Assembly (NCBI RefSeq): GCF_001751245.1
Contig: NZ_LJGU01000114.1
Span: 1-58,648 of the forward strand
Source of the DNA: Streptomyces oceani
Lineage (GTDB): Bacteria; Actinomycetota; Actinomycetes; Streptomycetales; Streptomycetaceae
DNA: 58,648 bases
Reading direction: 5' to 3'
Of this stretch, positions 1 through 7,129 are shown one piece after another. Both the position numbers and the translations under genes were made by a program. Each line of letters begins with the position of its first letter. The first letter of the stretch is position 1. The notes below the pieces were generated by a model. The model was not told the DNA's origin and ran no database searches. It saw nothing but the letters and a program-made list of their open reading frames with translations.

Positions 1-1
1 C

Positions 2-190
2 GCCGGCGGGTCGGGCAGGCCGAGCGGGTCAGGGGGATCAGGCAGGTCGGGCGGCTCCGGCAGCGGCAAGGGCCAGCGCGGTCGCGAGGGTTCGGGTGGC
101 GGCAAGCGTCGTGACGCACCGCCGGCCAACAGCGAGATGGCGGACGCCCTCCGCCGCGCCGGGCTGCTGGGTGGCGGCGGGAAACGCTGA
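2..190 (+). CDS. C-terminal tail of an unidentified protein (5' end outside window)
   Basis: The reading frame is open from the left edge and stops with TGA at 188-190. It encodes a low-complexity Gly/Ser/Arg tail of about 40 residues, followed by a more ordinary ending that contains SEMADALRRAGLL. Codon use has strong GC at third positions, as in the neighbours, so this is likely the real end of a gene starting before the window. The basic Gly-rich tail resembles those of nucleic-acid-binding proteins such as helicases, but no catalytic domain is visible and the family is not identified. Confidence 0.55.
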   Translation, partial: AGGSGRPSGSGGSGRSGGSGSGKGQRGREGSGGGKRRDAPPANSEMADALRRAGLLGGGGKR

Positions 191-276
191 ACGTCTCCCG
201 CCACTCCGTCGGTGGCCGTACGCAACATCGGCGGCCGTACGGTGCGCTGCCGACAGCAGCGCGTACGGCCGCCGGC

Positions 277-684
277 TCAGGCCAGCCGGGCCACGTACGC
301 GGGCAGCTCGCACTTGGCGAACGCGGCGGCGTCCCAGTCCTCGGCGAGGACGCCGCTACCCCGCCACACGTACGAGCAGGTCCGTCCGCCGTCGGTCAGC
401 TCAAGCGGGCGGGGCTCGTACTCCGGGCCCTCGAACTCGTCCAGCACACGGCGCTCAGCGGCGGTCAGACCGGACAGCACCAGACCGGCTGTGATCACGC
501 CCGGAGCGGGCACCAGCCCCGGATAGACGTGTCCGGCCAGCGCCGCGGCCCGCCAGCCGCGCACCCGTGCCGGCGCGCGGGGCGGCACCCGGCCGAGTAG
601 CGCTGCCAGCACCTCGGGGAAGCGCAGCGTGCCGTAGACGAAGAGATCCGGGTGCTCGACCGCCATGCCCGGACCGTAGACCAT
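277..684 (-). CDS. gamma-glutamylcyclotransferase / AIG2-like protein
   Basis: A protein of about 135 residues with the family signature FVYGTLR near the N-terminus, which forms the substrate-binding loop of the AIG2/gamma-glutamylcyclotransferase fold. A central acidic stretch (VLDEFEGPEYEP) carries the conserved glutamate of the LD.FEG.EY motif. Such enzymes release 5-oxoproline from gamma-glutamyl amines or peptides in the cytosol; the substrate here is unknown. Two ATGs, at 684 and 666, are possible and neither has a strong ribosome binding site. It stands alone and convergent with the gene ending at 190. Confidence 0.8.
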   Translation of the reverse strand: MVYGPGMAVEHPDLFVYGTLRFPEVLAALLGRVPPRAPARVRGWRAAALAGHVYPGLVPAPGVITAGLVLSGLTAAERRVLDEFEGPEYEPRPLELTDGGRTCSYVWRGSGVLAEDWDAAAFAKCELPAYVARLA

Positions 685-748
685 CGTGTCCGAACCGGCG
701 CGGCGGCGGGCACGGGCGGGACGCACGGACGGCGGGAAGCACTGAGCC

Positions 749-1282
749 TCACAGCAACCCGGCCGCCTTGTACAGCACCAGAGAGCCGGCCACCGCCACG
801 TTGAGGCTGGCGCCCGTCCCGATCATCGGGATCTCCACCGCGCTGTCCAGCAGATCCAGGGCCTCCGGCGGAACGCCGGACTGTTCGTGCCCGAGCACCA
901 CCACGGTGGCCTGCCGCACCGGCGGCAGGTCCGCGAGGCGTACCGCCCCTTCGGCCAACTCCACCCCGATCACCCGCAGTCCGCGGGCCCGCTGGCGTTC
1001 GAGCCAGCCGAGGGGATCTCCGGTCCAGTGCACACAGGCGGGGCGCCGAAGCGTGTCACCCCGAGCGAGCGCCTCGGGCACCCAGGGGAACCGGGGCACG
1101 ATCAGACAGGCGCCGACCGCGTCACACGTGCGCAGCAGGGTGCCGAGGTTCGCGCCGTGCAATGGCCAGAGCGGAGCGGCGTACAGATGATCCCAGCAGG
1201 AGTGCGCTCTGCCGCGCCGGAACTGGCGCAGCTCGCGGCGCGTACGGACGCGCAGCGCCGGGGCGCGCTGTCGGCCGCTCAT
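749..1282 (-). CDS. TrmH/SpoU-family RNA 2'-O-methyltransferase
   Basis: A 177-residue protein with SPOUT-class motifs: HGANLGTLLRTCDAVGA near residue 40 (motif 1, NxGxxxRT), VVLGHEQSGVP near residue 123 (motif 2, with the conserved Glu and Gly) and IPMIGTGASLNVAVAGSLVLY near the C-terminus (motif 3, SLNVxxA). The family binds SAM in a trefoil knot and methylates the ribose 2'-OH of rRNA or tRNA. It has the length of a single SPOUT domain without an N-terminal substrate-binding domain, like TrmL/TrmH-type enzymes. ATG at 1282 is chosen because sequence upstream of it shows no family similarity. The target RNA is not deducible. Confidence 0.85.
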   Translation of the reverse strand: MSGRQRAPALRVRTRRELRQFRRGRAHSCWDHLYAAPLWPLHGANLGTLLRTCDAVGACLIVPRFPWVPEALARGDTLRRPACVHWTGDPLGWLERQRARGLRVIGVELAEGAVRLADLPPVRQATVVVLGHEQSGVPPEALDLLDSAVEIPMIGTGASLNVAVAGSLVLYKAAGLL

Positions 1283-1501
1283 CGGCGCCCGAGGCAGGAC
1301 CTCCCGGGATCCACAGACATCGCAGGAAAGAGCATCCGCGCACGATAACCGGTCAACCGCAGCCCCGCGAAGGGCTTTTCGACCGGCGAGCGGCGGCTGC
1401 GATCCGGCGCCCGGCGCCTTCGGCGGGCGGCCGACCCGCCACCCGGTCGCGAAAGCCCTGCTGGTCAGCGTCTCGAGGGGACTTTTCGGCATCGCACAAC
1501 C

Positions 1502-1528
1502 TACGATATCGTAACCTACGGCACCGTA
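1502..1528. promoter_or_regulatory. tandem dyad operator upstream of the desaturase
   Basis: Two dyads of form TACG-N4-CGTA lie at 1502-1513 (TACGATATCGTA, a perfect palindrome) and 1517-1528 (TACGGCACCGTA). Their centres are 15 bp apart, about one and a half helical turns. They sit 59 bp before the GTG start of the acyl-ACP desaturase and in the AT-richest stretch of the intergenic region. The arrangement fits a dimeric repressor (TetR or FadR type) controlling lipid desaturation. No cognate regulator is adjacent, so this is inference. Confidence 0.55.
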
Positions 1529-1586
1529 AGTAATGCCCTCCCCACAGGCGTTTCGTGCCCGAGCGTCCCCGTTTTCTGGAGTCCCC

Positions 1587-2576
1587 GTGAGTTCGACCGC
1601 CGTTCCGCACACCAGCACGTCCGAGTGGACAGACAGGCAACTGCTCTACGCCCTCGAAGAGGTGGTGGAGAAGGAGCTGAACCGACACCTGTCGGTCGCC
1701 AAGGACTGGATGCCGCACCAGTACGTCCCGTGGAGCGAGGGCCGGGACTTCGACGGCCCGTTGGAGGGCGCGGCATGGGCACCGGAACAGTCCAAGGTCA
1801 CCGCGGTGGGCCGTACCGCCCTGGTGGTGAACCTCCTCACCGAGGACAACCTGCCCTCCTACCACCACGAGATCGCCAGCCTCTTCGGCCGGGACGGCGC
1901 CTGGGGCAACTGGGTGCACCGCTGGACGGCGGAGGAGGGCCGGCACGGCATCGTGATGCGGGACTACCTCCTCACCTCCCGGGCGGTCGACCCGGACGAG
2001 TTGGAACGGCTGCGGATGGCGCACATGTCGGAGGGCTTCGAGTCCGACAACCAGCACAGCATGCTGCACTCGGTGGCGTACGTCGCCTTCCAGGAACTGG
2101 CCACCCGGGTCTCGCACCGCAACACCGGGCACCAGTCCGGCGACCCGGTCTGCGACCGGATGCTCGCCCGCATCGCCACCGACGAGAACCTGCACATGAT
2201 CTTCTATCGCAACCTGCTGCGCGCGGCGTTCGAGATCGCCCCGGACCTGACGATGCGTGCCGTCCGGGACGTCGTGACGAACTTCCGGATGCCCGGACAC
2301 GGCATGCCGGGCTTCGAGCGGGCCGCGGCGCGGATCGCCCTCGGCGGCGTCTACAACCTGCGCATCCACCATGACGACGTGATCCAGCCGGTGCTGCGCT
2401 TCCTCAAGGCGCTCCAGATCGACGGTCTCGGCCCGGAGGGGCTGCGCGCGCAGGAGGAGTTGGGTACGTACCTGAACGGACTCGACGACCAGGCCCGCAA
2501 GTTCGACGAGCGCCTGGAGGCGCGCCAGGCACGCCTCGCGGCCCGCGCCGAGGAGGCGGGGCGACCGGCGGCGTGA
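1587..2576 (+). CDS. acyl-[acyl-carrier-protein] desaturase (stearoyl-ACP Delta9 desaturase family)
   Basis: A soluble ferritin-like diiron desaturase of 329 residues. Diiron ligands are visible in EDNLPSYHHE, WTAEEGRHG (E-E-x-R-H) and ATDENLHM (D-E-x-x-H), matching the two ExxH pairs and bridging Glu of plant stearoyl-ACP desaturase and mycobacterial DesA. It inserts a cis double bond into acyl-ACP or acyl-CoA using O2 and reduced ferredoxin in the cytosol. GTG at 1587 is preferred because CTGGAG lies 6 nt upstream; an in-frame ATG at 1533 would place the start against the operator dyads. The C-terminus is an Ala/Arg/Glu-rich helix. It is monocistronic and convergent with the thioesterase gene. 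Confidence 0.92.
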   Translation: MSSTAVPHTSTSEWTDRQLLYALEEVVEKELNRHLSVAKDWMPHQYVPWSEGRDFDGPLEGAAWAPEQSKVTAVGRTALVVNLLTEDNLPSYHHEIASLFGRDGAWGNWVHRWTAEEGRHGIVMRDYLLTSRAVDPDELERLRMAHMSEGFESDNQHSMLHSVAYVAFQELATRVSHRNTGHQSGDPVCDRMLARIATDENLHMIFYRNLLRAAFEIAPDLTMRAVRDVVTNFRMPGHGMPGFERAAARIALGGVYNLRIHHDDVIQPVLRFLKALQIDGLGPEGLRAQEELGTYLNGLDDQARKFDERLEARQARLAARAEEAGRPAA

Positions 2577-2655
2577 CCGCCGCCCCGCTGGTGCTGACGC
2601 CCGCGGCGCGTACAAGCCGCCCGGGGCAGGGTCCCGGGCCCCCGGTCCCGGCCGC

Positions 2656-3078
2656 TCACAGGCCGAGCAGGCCCGGGTCCCGCGCCTCAGACCGGAAGTG
2701 GTCGCGGGGCGTCCGCACCAGCTTCCGCTCGGTCAGATCCAGGAGGCCCCCGACCCCGGAGACCTCGGCCACCAGGCTCCCGTCCGGGCACGTGAGGCGC
2801 TGCTCGACACGGAAGGTCTTGCCCTCGCCGAAGACGAGCGCGCAGGAGATGTCGACGTCGTCTCCGACGACCACCTCACGGTGGTATCGGATCGTCGTCT
2901 CCAGGGTCACCGGGCCGAATCCGGCGGCCTGGATCTCGCCGTGCCGCAGACCCGCCGCGCGGAGCAGCTCCCACCGCGCGTGTTCGGCGTACTGCAGATA
3001 CGCCACCGCGGTCAGGTGCCCCTGCGCGTCGGTCTCGTACGCGCGCACGGTCACCCGGACCGTGAACGGCTCCGTCAT
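2656..3078 (-). CDS. hotdog-fold acyl-CoA thioesterase (4HBT type)
   Basis: A 140-residue single hotdog domain. The N-terminus RAYETDAQGHLTAVAYLQYAEHAR matches the 4-hydroxybenzoyl-CoA thioesterase pattern with the catalytic Asp (D in ETDAQGH) and the Y..Y.E helix. Enzymes of this family hydrolyse acyl- or aroyl-CoA thioesters in the cytosol. The substrate is unknown; nearness to the desaturase may point to fatty-acyl metabolism, but the two genes are convergent. ATG at 3078 begins the domain directly and the length matches the family. Confidence 0.85.
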   Translation of the reverse strand: MTEPFTVRVTVRAYETDAQGHLTAVAYLQYAEHARWELLRAAGLRHGEIQAAGFGPVTLETTIRYHREVVVGDDVDISCALVFGEGKTFRVEQRLTCPDGSLVAEVSGVGGLLDLTERKLVRTPRDHFRSEARDPGLLGL

Positions 3079-3238
3079 GTCGCTGCTCCCTGCTCGGCTG
3101 TCGGCGGTCTCCAGCTGGCGTCCTGCGGTCGACGCTTCCGCAGTTGACCGTCGCGTGTCTCACCCCGGCGGTCACGCGTACCGTGTCCATCGTCCGACGG
3201 TGGTGGGTCACCAGCAGCAAGGTGCCAGTGTAGGGCGC

Positions 3239-3265
3239 CCCACTGTCGAACTGTTCGACAGTGGG
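3239..3265. promoter_or_regulatory. 27-bp perfect palindrome upstream of the cupin gene
   Basis: The arms CCCACTGTCGAA (3239-3250) and TTCGACAGTGGG (3254-3265) are perfectly complementary around a 3-bp centre. The site lies in the divergent region between the thioesterase and the cupin, about 150 bp before the cupin start. It looks like an operator for a homodimeric regulator. The TCGAA/TTCGA core recalls the actinobacterial SOS box, but the half-site spacing is too short for LexA. Confidence 0.5.
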
Positions 3266-3415
3266 CGGGCCGTTCCTTCATGGCTACGTCCGATGGGTGC
3301 CGGTGCCCAGGGCGAGTCGTGCGGCAGCACCCGTACGCCGCACGAGTCGCGTACGGTCCCCTCCGGGCGGCGATCCGCCTCCCGCGGCATCCACCCCCAG
3401 CGGAAGGGCTCACAG

Positions 3416-3904
3416 GTGTCCTATCCCCCACAGCGGTACTCCGGCGACACCGGCGAGGTGAACGCGGTGTTCCGGCCCGCCAGCACGGCACCGGACCTCA
3501 CCGCGGCGAACGGCAGCGAGACGCGCTATCTGGCCACACACCACACCACCCAGGGCGAGTTCGGCCTGTACCAGGTCGACATGGCGCCCCGGGCTGGCGG
3601 CCCCAGCACCCACTTCCACAAGACCATCTCGGAGTCCTTCTACGTCCTCTCCGGCACCGTCAGCCTGTTCAACGGCGAGGAGTGGACATCCGCCACGGCC
3701 GGCGACTTCCTGTACGTCCCGGTCGGCGGTCTCCACGCGTTCCGGAACGACTCGAACGAACCCGCCTCCATGCTGCTGCTCTTCTCCCCCGGAGCGCCCC
3801 GCGAGGACTACTTCGAGAACCTCGCGGAGATGGCGCGGCGTGGCGGCACCGAGCAACTCGACTTCCGGCTCCGCCACGACAGCTACTTCCTGGAGGACAT
3901 GTAG
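3416..3904 (+). CDS. small cupin-domain protein
   Basis: A 162-residue single cupin. Motif 1 is THFHKTISESFYVLSG (His and Glu metal ligands in H.H.....E) and motif 2 is GDFLYVPVGGLHAF (G-D-x-x-x-x-P-x-x-x-x-H). The fold typically binds one divalent metal and may act as dioxygenase, isomerase or ligand sensor; the function is not deducible. GTG at 3416 is supported by GGAAGGG at 3402-3408. The C-terminal region (EDYFENLAEMARRGG) is typical of Streptomyces small cupins. It is convergent with the nitroreductase. Confidence 0.83.
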   Translation: MSYPPQRYSGDTGEVNAVFRPASTAPDLTAANGSETRYLATHHTTQGEFGLYQVDMAPRAGGPSTHFHKTISESFYVLSGTVSLFNGEEWTSATAGDFLYVPVGGLHAFRNDSNEPASMLLLFSPGAPREDYFENLAEMARRGGTEQLDFRLRHDSYFLEDM

Positions 3905-3960
3905 CCCTGGGCCAGCGGCGTGCCACGCCTGCACGGGAGAGGCGCCCGACCCGCTCGCTC

Positions 3961-4668
3961 CTACAGCCGGACCATGACCTCGTCAAGCGGCTTGCGGCTC
4001 AGGTCCGGCACCCGCGCGTCAGGCGCCGGATAGCCGACCGGGATGACGTACGCCGCACGCTCCTCGCTCGGCCGGTCACAGATCTCGTTCAGGAAGCGCA
4101 TCGGGCTCGGCGTGTGGGTGAGCGTCGCCAGCCCGGCCAGGTGCAACGTGGCCAGCAGCAGGCCCACGGCGATGCCGACGGACTCCTTGGTGTAGTACGG
4201 GCGTGGGGAGTGCGGGCCCCGGTGCACTTCGAAGACGACGAGCACGGCGGGCGCGGCCTCCAAAAACGGCTTGTGCTCGTCGGTGCCGAGCGGCGCCAGG
4301 GCCGCCAGCCACTCCAGGGACGCGCGGCGGCCGTAGAACTCCCGCTCCTCGGCCTCGGCGGCCTCGCGCAGGCGGGCCTTACGCGCCGGATCGGTGACGA
4401 CGACGAACCGCCAGGGCTGTACGTGCGCTCCGCTGGGCGCGGTCGCGGCGGTGCGGATCGCCCAGTCGAGCACGTCCTCGGGCAGCGGCCGGGAGTCGAA
4501 GTCCCGGACGGTGCGGCGCCGGGCCATCCGTTCGTGGAACTCCTCGGCGCGGGCCGCCGCCTGGTCCGCCGGTACGTCCATGGGACGCAGCGGAACGGTG
4601 ACGGGCGGCGGAGTGCCGGGCGACGAGGTGACGGGCGACGAGGCGGCATCCGTATTGGTATGGACCAT
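3961..4668 (-). CDS. nitroreductase family FMN-dependent oxidoreductase
   Basis: A 235-residue protein with the nitroreductase fold: RRRTVRDFDSRPLP (FMN phosphate-binding Arg cluster) near residue 50 and APSGAHVQPWRFVVV near residue 80, both canonical FMN contacts. The first 45 residues are Ser/Thr/Pro-rich linker. Family members reduce nitro groups, quinones or flavins with NAD(P)H in the cytosol; some in this branch resemble BluB or iodotyrosine deiodinase. The ATG at 4668 lies 4 nt after the LysR stop codon, so the two genes form one transcript and LysR probably responds to a substrate of this enzyme. Confidence 0.87.
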   Translation of the reverse strand: MVHTNTDAASSPVTSSPGTPPPVTVPLRPMDVPADQAAARAEEFHERMARRRTVRDFDSRPLPEDVLDWAIRTAATAPSGAHVQPWRFVVVTDPARKARLREAAEAEEREFYGRRASLEWLAALAPLGTDEHKPFLEAAPAVLVVFEVHRGPHSPRPYYTKESVGIAVGLLLATLHLAGLATLTHTPSPMRFLNEICDRPSEERAAYVIPVGYPAPDARVPDLSRKPLDEVMVRL

Positions 4669-4672
4669 ACTG

Positions 4673-5566
4673 TCAGGACAGCACGCGGTGGTGCAGCGCG
4701 GCAAGACAGGCGCGGATCGCCGGTCTGTCCGGACCGGCCCGCCAGGCGGCCAACACGTCCCGCTCCAGGGGTGGTTCACAGTCAACGAAGCGCACCCCGG
4801 TCGGCGTCGGACGTTCCGCCATGGCCGGCACCAGCGCGGTGGCCAAGCCAGCCTCCACCAGGGAGAGCTGGGTGGCGTACTCAGCGACGTCGTACCGGAT
4901 GTCCGGCTCCCGGCCACGGCTGCGCAGCGCCTGTACGAGCGCTTCGTACGGCTCGGTGCCGGGCGCGCAGCTGGCCCAGGGCGTGCCGCCCAACTCGGCC
5001 AGGTCGAGCGAGGTTCCGCTGCCGCCAGGGTGCTCGGCCGGAAGCGCGACCCGAACAGGTTCGCGTACGAGAGCCTGGATGGCGACCCCCTCGGGCAACC
5101 GCATCGGCCGGCTGCTCCAGCTCTCGATCACCAGCAGGTCCAGGTCGCCGGCGAGGAGCAACGGCAGCATGTCGATACCCTCGCCGTCCCGCAGGGACGG
5201 GGTCAACCGGGGGTGCGCCTGGGCGAGGTCGGCGAGCGCGCCGATGAGCAGGCTGCGGACGGCGCTGCCCACACCGCCGAGGCGTAGCGGGCCGAGGATC
5301 TCGTCGTGCAGGTCGACCAGGTCCGTCTCGGCGGCGGTGAGCTGGGCCAGGATGCTGTTCGCGTGGCCGGTGAGGACCCGACCGGCGTGCGTGAGCCGCA
5401 CGCTGCGGCCGTCCCGCTCCAGCAGTCGATGACCGGACTCCCGCTCCAGCTTGGCCAGTTGCTGGGACAGCCCGGAGGGCGTGACGTGCAGCGCGGTCGC
5501 GGCCCGCGCGATGGTGCCGTGCGTGGCGACCGCGGCGAGGGCGCGGAGGCGTTCGAGGCTGTACAC
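4673..5566 (-). CDS. LysR-family transcriptional regulator
   Basis: A 297-residue protein with an N-terminal winged helix-turn-helix: the segment LRALAAVATHGTIARAAT and then HVTPSGLSQQLAKLERE, the LysR recognition helix. The C-terminal two-thirds is a periplasmic-binding-protein-like effector domain (about residues 90-295). It is the first gene of an operon with the nitroreductase and is transcribed divergently from an EamA exporter, the classical arrangement in which a LysR protein controls both sides from the shared intergenic region. Confidence 0.92.
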   Translation of the reverse strand: MYSLERLRALAAVATHGTIARAATALHVTPSGLSQQLAKLERESGHRLLERDGRSVRLTHAGRVLTGHANSILAQLTAAETDLVDLHDEILGPLRLGGVGSAVRSLLIGALADLAQAHPRLTPSLRDGEGIDMLPLLLAGDLDLLVIESWSSRPMRLPEGVAIQALVREPVRVALPAEHPGGSGTSLDLAELGGTPWASCAPGTEPYEALVQALRSRGREPDIRYDVAEYATQLSLVEAGLATALVPAMAERPTPTGVRFVDCEPPLERDVLAAWRAGPDRPAIRACLAALHHRVLS

Positions 5567-5572
5567 GGAGAA

Positions 5573-5588
5573 ACAGTAGCAACACTGT
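5573..5588. promoter_or_regulatory. candidate LysR operator between lysR and the EamA gene
   Basis: The inverted repeat ACAGT (5573-5577) / ACTGT (5584-5588) is separated by 6 bp in the 82-bp divergent region, immediately next to the LysR start. It has dyad form, as LysR recognition sites do. No biochemical evidence is implied. Confidence 0.45.
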
Positions 5589-5648
5589 CGTGTACCCCGC
5601 AGAAAACATCGCTTTTACTATCGGGTCGTGGCCCCCAAGGTGTAGTCC

Positions 5649-6749
5649 ATGGCATCCGTACCCACCTCCCGTAGCGTCACCGCCAGCAAGACCCGTGCGG
5701 CCGGCGGGCACCGACACGGCTTCGACAACCCCGTGCTGCTGGTCCTGGGGGGCGCCGCGTGCACCGCCGCGTCCGGCGCCTTCGTCAAGCTGTCCGGTAC
5801 GGACGCGGGCACGGCCGCCTTCTTCCGGTGCGCCCTCGCGCTGCTCGTGCTGGCCCCGCTCGCCTGGCGCGAGGTCGTACGCCGGGGCACCCGGGCCGGA
5901 CGCTGGCTGCTGCTGGACCTGGCCGCGGGAGCGCTGCTGGGCCTGGACTTCGTACTCTGGACCGCCTGTGTGCTCAACCTCGGCGCGTCCATCGCGGCCG
6001 TGCTGCTCAACGTGCAGGTGGTCGTCTTCCCGCTGTTGGCCCGGCTGGTGTCCGGCACCCCACTGCCCGGACGGTTCCTGCTGGCGGCGCCGGTGATGCT
6101 GGCTGGTGTCGCGCTGGCCGGCGGTGCGATGGGGGGCGCCGACGGCGAGGGCGACCCGGTGGCCGGAGTGCTGTACGGCACGGCCTCCGGGGTGGCGTAC
6201 GCCGGTTACCTCTTCCTGGCCCGGCTGGCGGGCGGGCGTACGCACCAGGCGCTGCCGGTCTGCGTGGCCACGGTGGGCGCCACGGCGGCGGCCGGCCTGC
6301 TGGGCGGCGCCTGGACGGGGATCGCGCTGCCGGACACGGTGGCGGCCTGGGCCTGGCTGGCCGCGTTGGCGCTGCTGGGGCAGGTGCTCGCCTGGCTGCT
6401 GATCAACGCTGCCCTGCCCCGCCTGGCGCCCAACGTGGGCGCGGGGCTACTGCTGACGCAGCCGGTGCTGGCCGTACTGGTCGGGGTGGTGGTGCTGGAC
6501 GAGCGACCCACGCCCAGCCAGATCCTCGGCAGCGTGCTGGTGATCATCACGGTGTGGTACGCCACGCGCACGCCGAGTGGCGCGTCGGGTGGGGCGAGCG
6601 ACCAGGCCGGTGATGCTGGTGGTCGGAGTGCTGGTGGTGGGAGTGCTGGCCGCGTCGGCGCTGTCGGTGACGCCGCCGGCGCCGGTGGGCTCGGCGATGC
6701 GGACAGTGCCCGTGATGTCGGTGACGCCGCCGGCGCCAGTCGGGGTTGA
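5649..6749 (+). CDS. EamA/DMT-family transporter with a low-complexity C-terminal tail
   Basis: A 366-residue membrane protein with about ten hydrophobic segments in two five-helix EamA repeats (roughly residues 28-150 and 170-300). The second repeat ends in LDERPTPSQILGSVLVIITVWY, a standard EamA ending. Members export amino acids, metabolites or toxic compounds. The last 60 residues are an Ala/Gly/Asp-rich cytoplasmic tail encoded by short DNA repeats; a GTGACGCCGCCGGCGCC unit occurs twice. The ATG at 5649 is preceded by AAGG. It is probably under control of the divergent LysR protein. Confidence 0.88.
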   Translation: MASVPTSRSVTASKTRAAGGHRHGFDNPVLLVLGGAACTAASGAFVKLSGTDAGTAAFFRCALALLVLAPLAWREVVRRGTRAGRWLLLDLAAGALLGLDFVLWTACVLNLGASIAAVLLNVQVVVFPLLARLVSGTPLPGRFLLAAPVMLAGVALAGGAMGGADGEGDPVAGVLYGTASGVAYAGYLFLARLAGGRTHQALPVCVATVGATAAAGLLGGAWTGIALPDTVAAWAWLAALALLGQVLAWLLINAALPRLAPNVGAGLLLTQPVLAVLVGVVVLDERPTPSQILGSVLVIITVWYATRTPSGASGGASDQAGDAGGRSAGGGSAGRVGAVGDAAGAGGLGDADSARDVGDAAGASRG

Positions 6750-6921
6750 GTGCGTCCGGCGGCGGGTGAGTGGAACAGGGAGTGCACCGGGGATCGGCCA
6801 ACATACACCCCCGCACAGGTGCCCGCTCACCCGCTACCGGCCGCTCCAAATGCGATTGCCCGGCGTCGTGGGCGGGTGTACCGTCATGGGCGGTTCTGTT
6901 GCCGCCGATTGGAGAGGTCCG

Positions 6922-6933
6922 TTGCTCGTCTGA
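6922..6933 (+). CDS. three-codon leader peptide (Met-Leu-Val) upstream of the ABC-F gene
   Basis: GGAGAGG at 6911-6917 is a strong ribosome binding site followed by TTG CTC GTC TGA. The distance from GGAG to TTG is 7 nt, which is optimal, and the stop comes after three codons. The next strong site precedes the ABC-F gene 200 nt later. Minimal uORFs of this kind are known before ABC-F and erm resistance genes, where drug-stalled ribosomes on the leader alter downstream RNA folding. The coding call rests only on the site, spacing and context. Confidence 0.5.
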   Translation: MLV

Positions 6934-6939
6934 GGTCCT

Positions 6940-7038
6940 GAGACACCGTGTGCCCCGCTGACTGCCACGGATGTGACCTCGAAGCGAGCCGCCTTCTTCG
7001 GCGCCCGCCCGGTGCCCCTTTTCGGGGCCTGGTGTCTC
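6940..7038 (+). promoter_or_regulatory. predicted ribosome-mediated attenuator of the ABC-F gene
   Basis: Seven nt after the leader stop, GAGACACC (6940-6947) is perfectly complementary to GGTGTCTC (7031-7038), and GCCCC (6952-6956) to GGGGC (7024-7028). The second strand of GGGGC also closes a local hairpin with GCCCC at 7014-7018 (loop TTTTC). The long-range pairing and the local hairpin compete for 7024-7028. This is the geometry of an attenuator switched by ribosome position on the Met-Leu-Val leader. No long U-run follows, so termination or sequestration may depend on further folds in 7040-7080. Confidence 0.55.
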
Positions 7039-7129
7039 CGCGTTTGCCCCTTCTCGGGTTTCCTCGTACTCGGGAGTCCGTTCGTGACGGCCAAACGTCC
7101 GCGGGCTCCACCACCATCCGGAGCGGCCC

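Noticed and set aside
3239..3265. A LexA/SOS box at the cupin palindrome
   Set aside because: The TCGAAC/GTTCGA half-sites are separated by 1 bp, not the 4 bp of the actinobacterial SOS box, and no damage-response gene follows.
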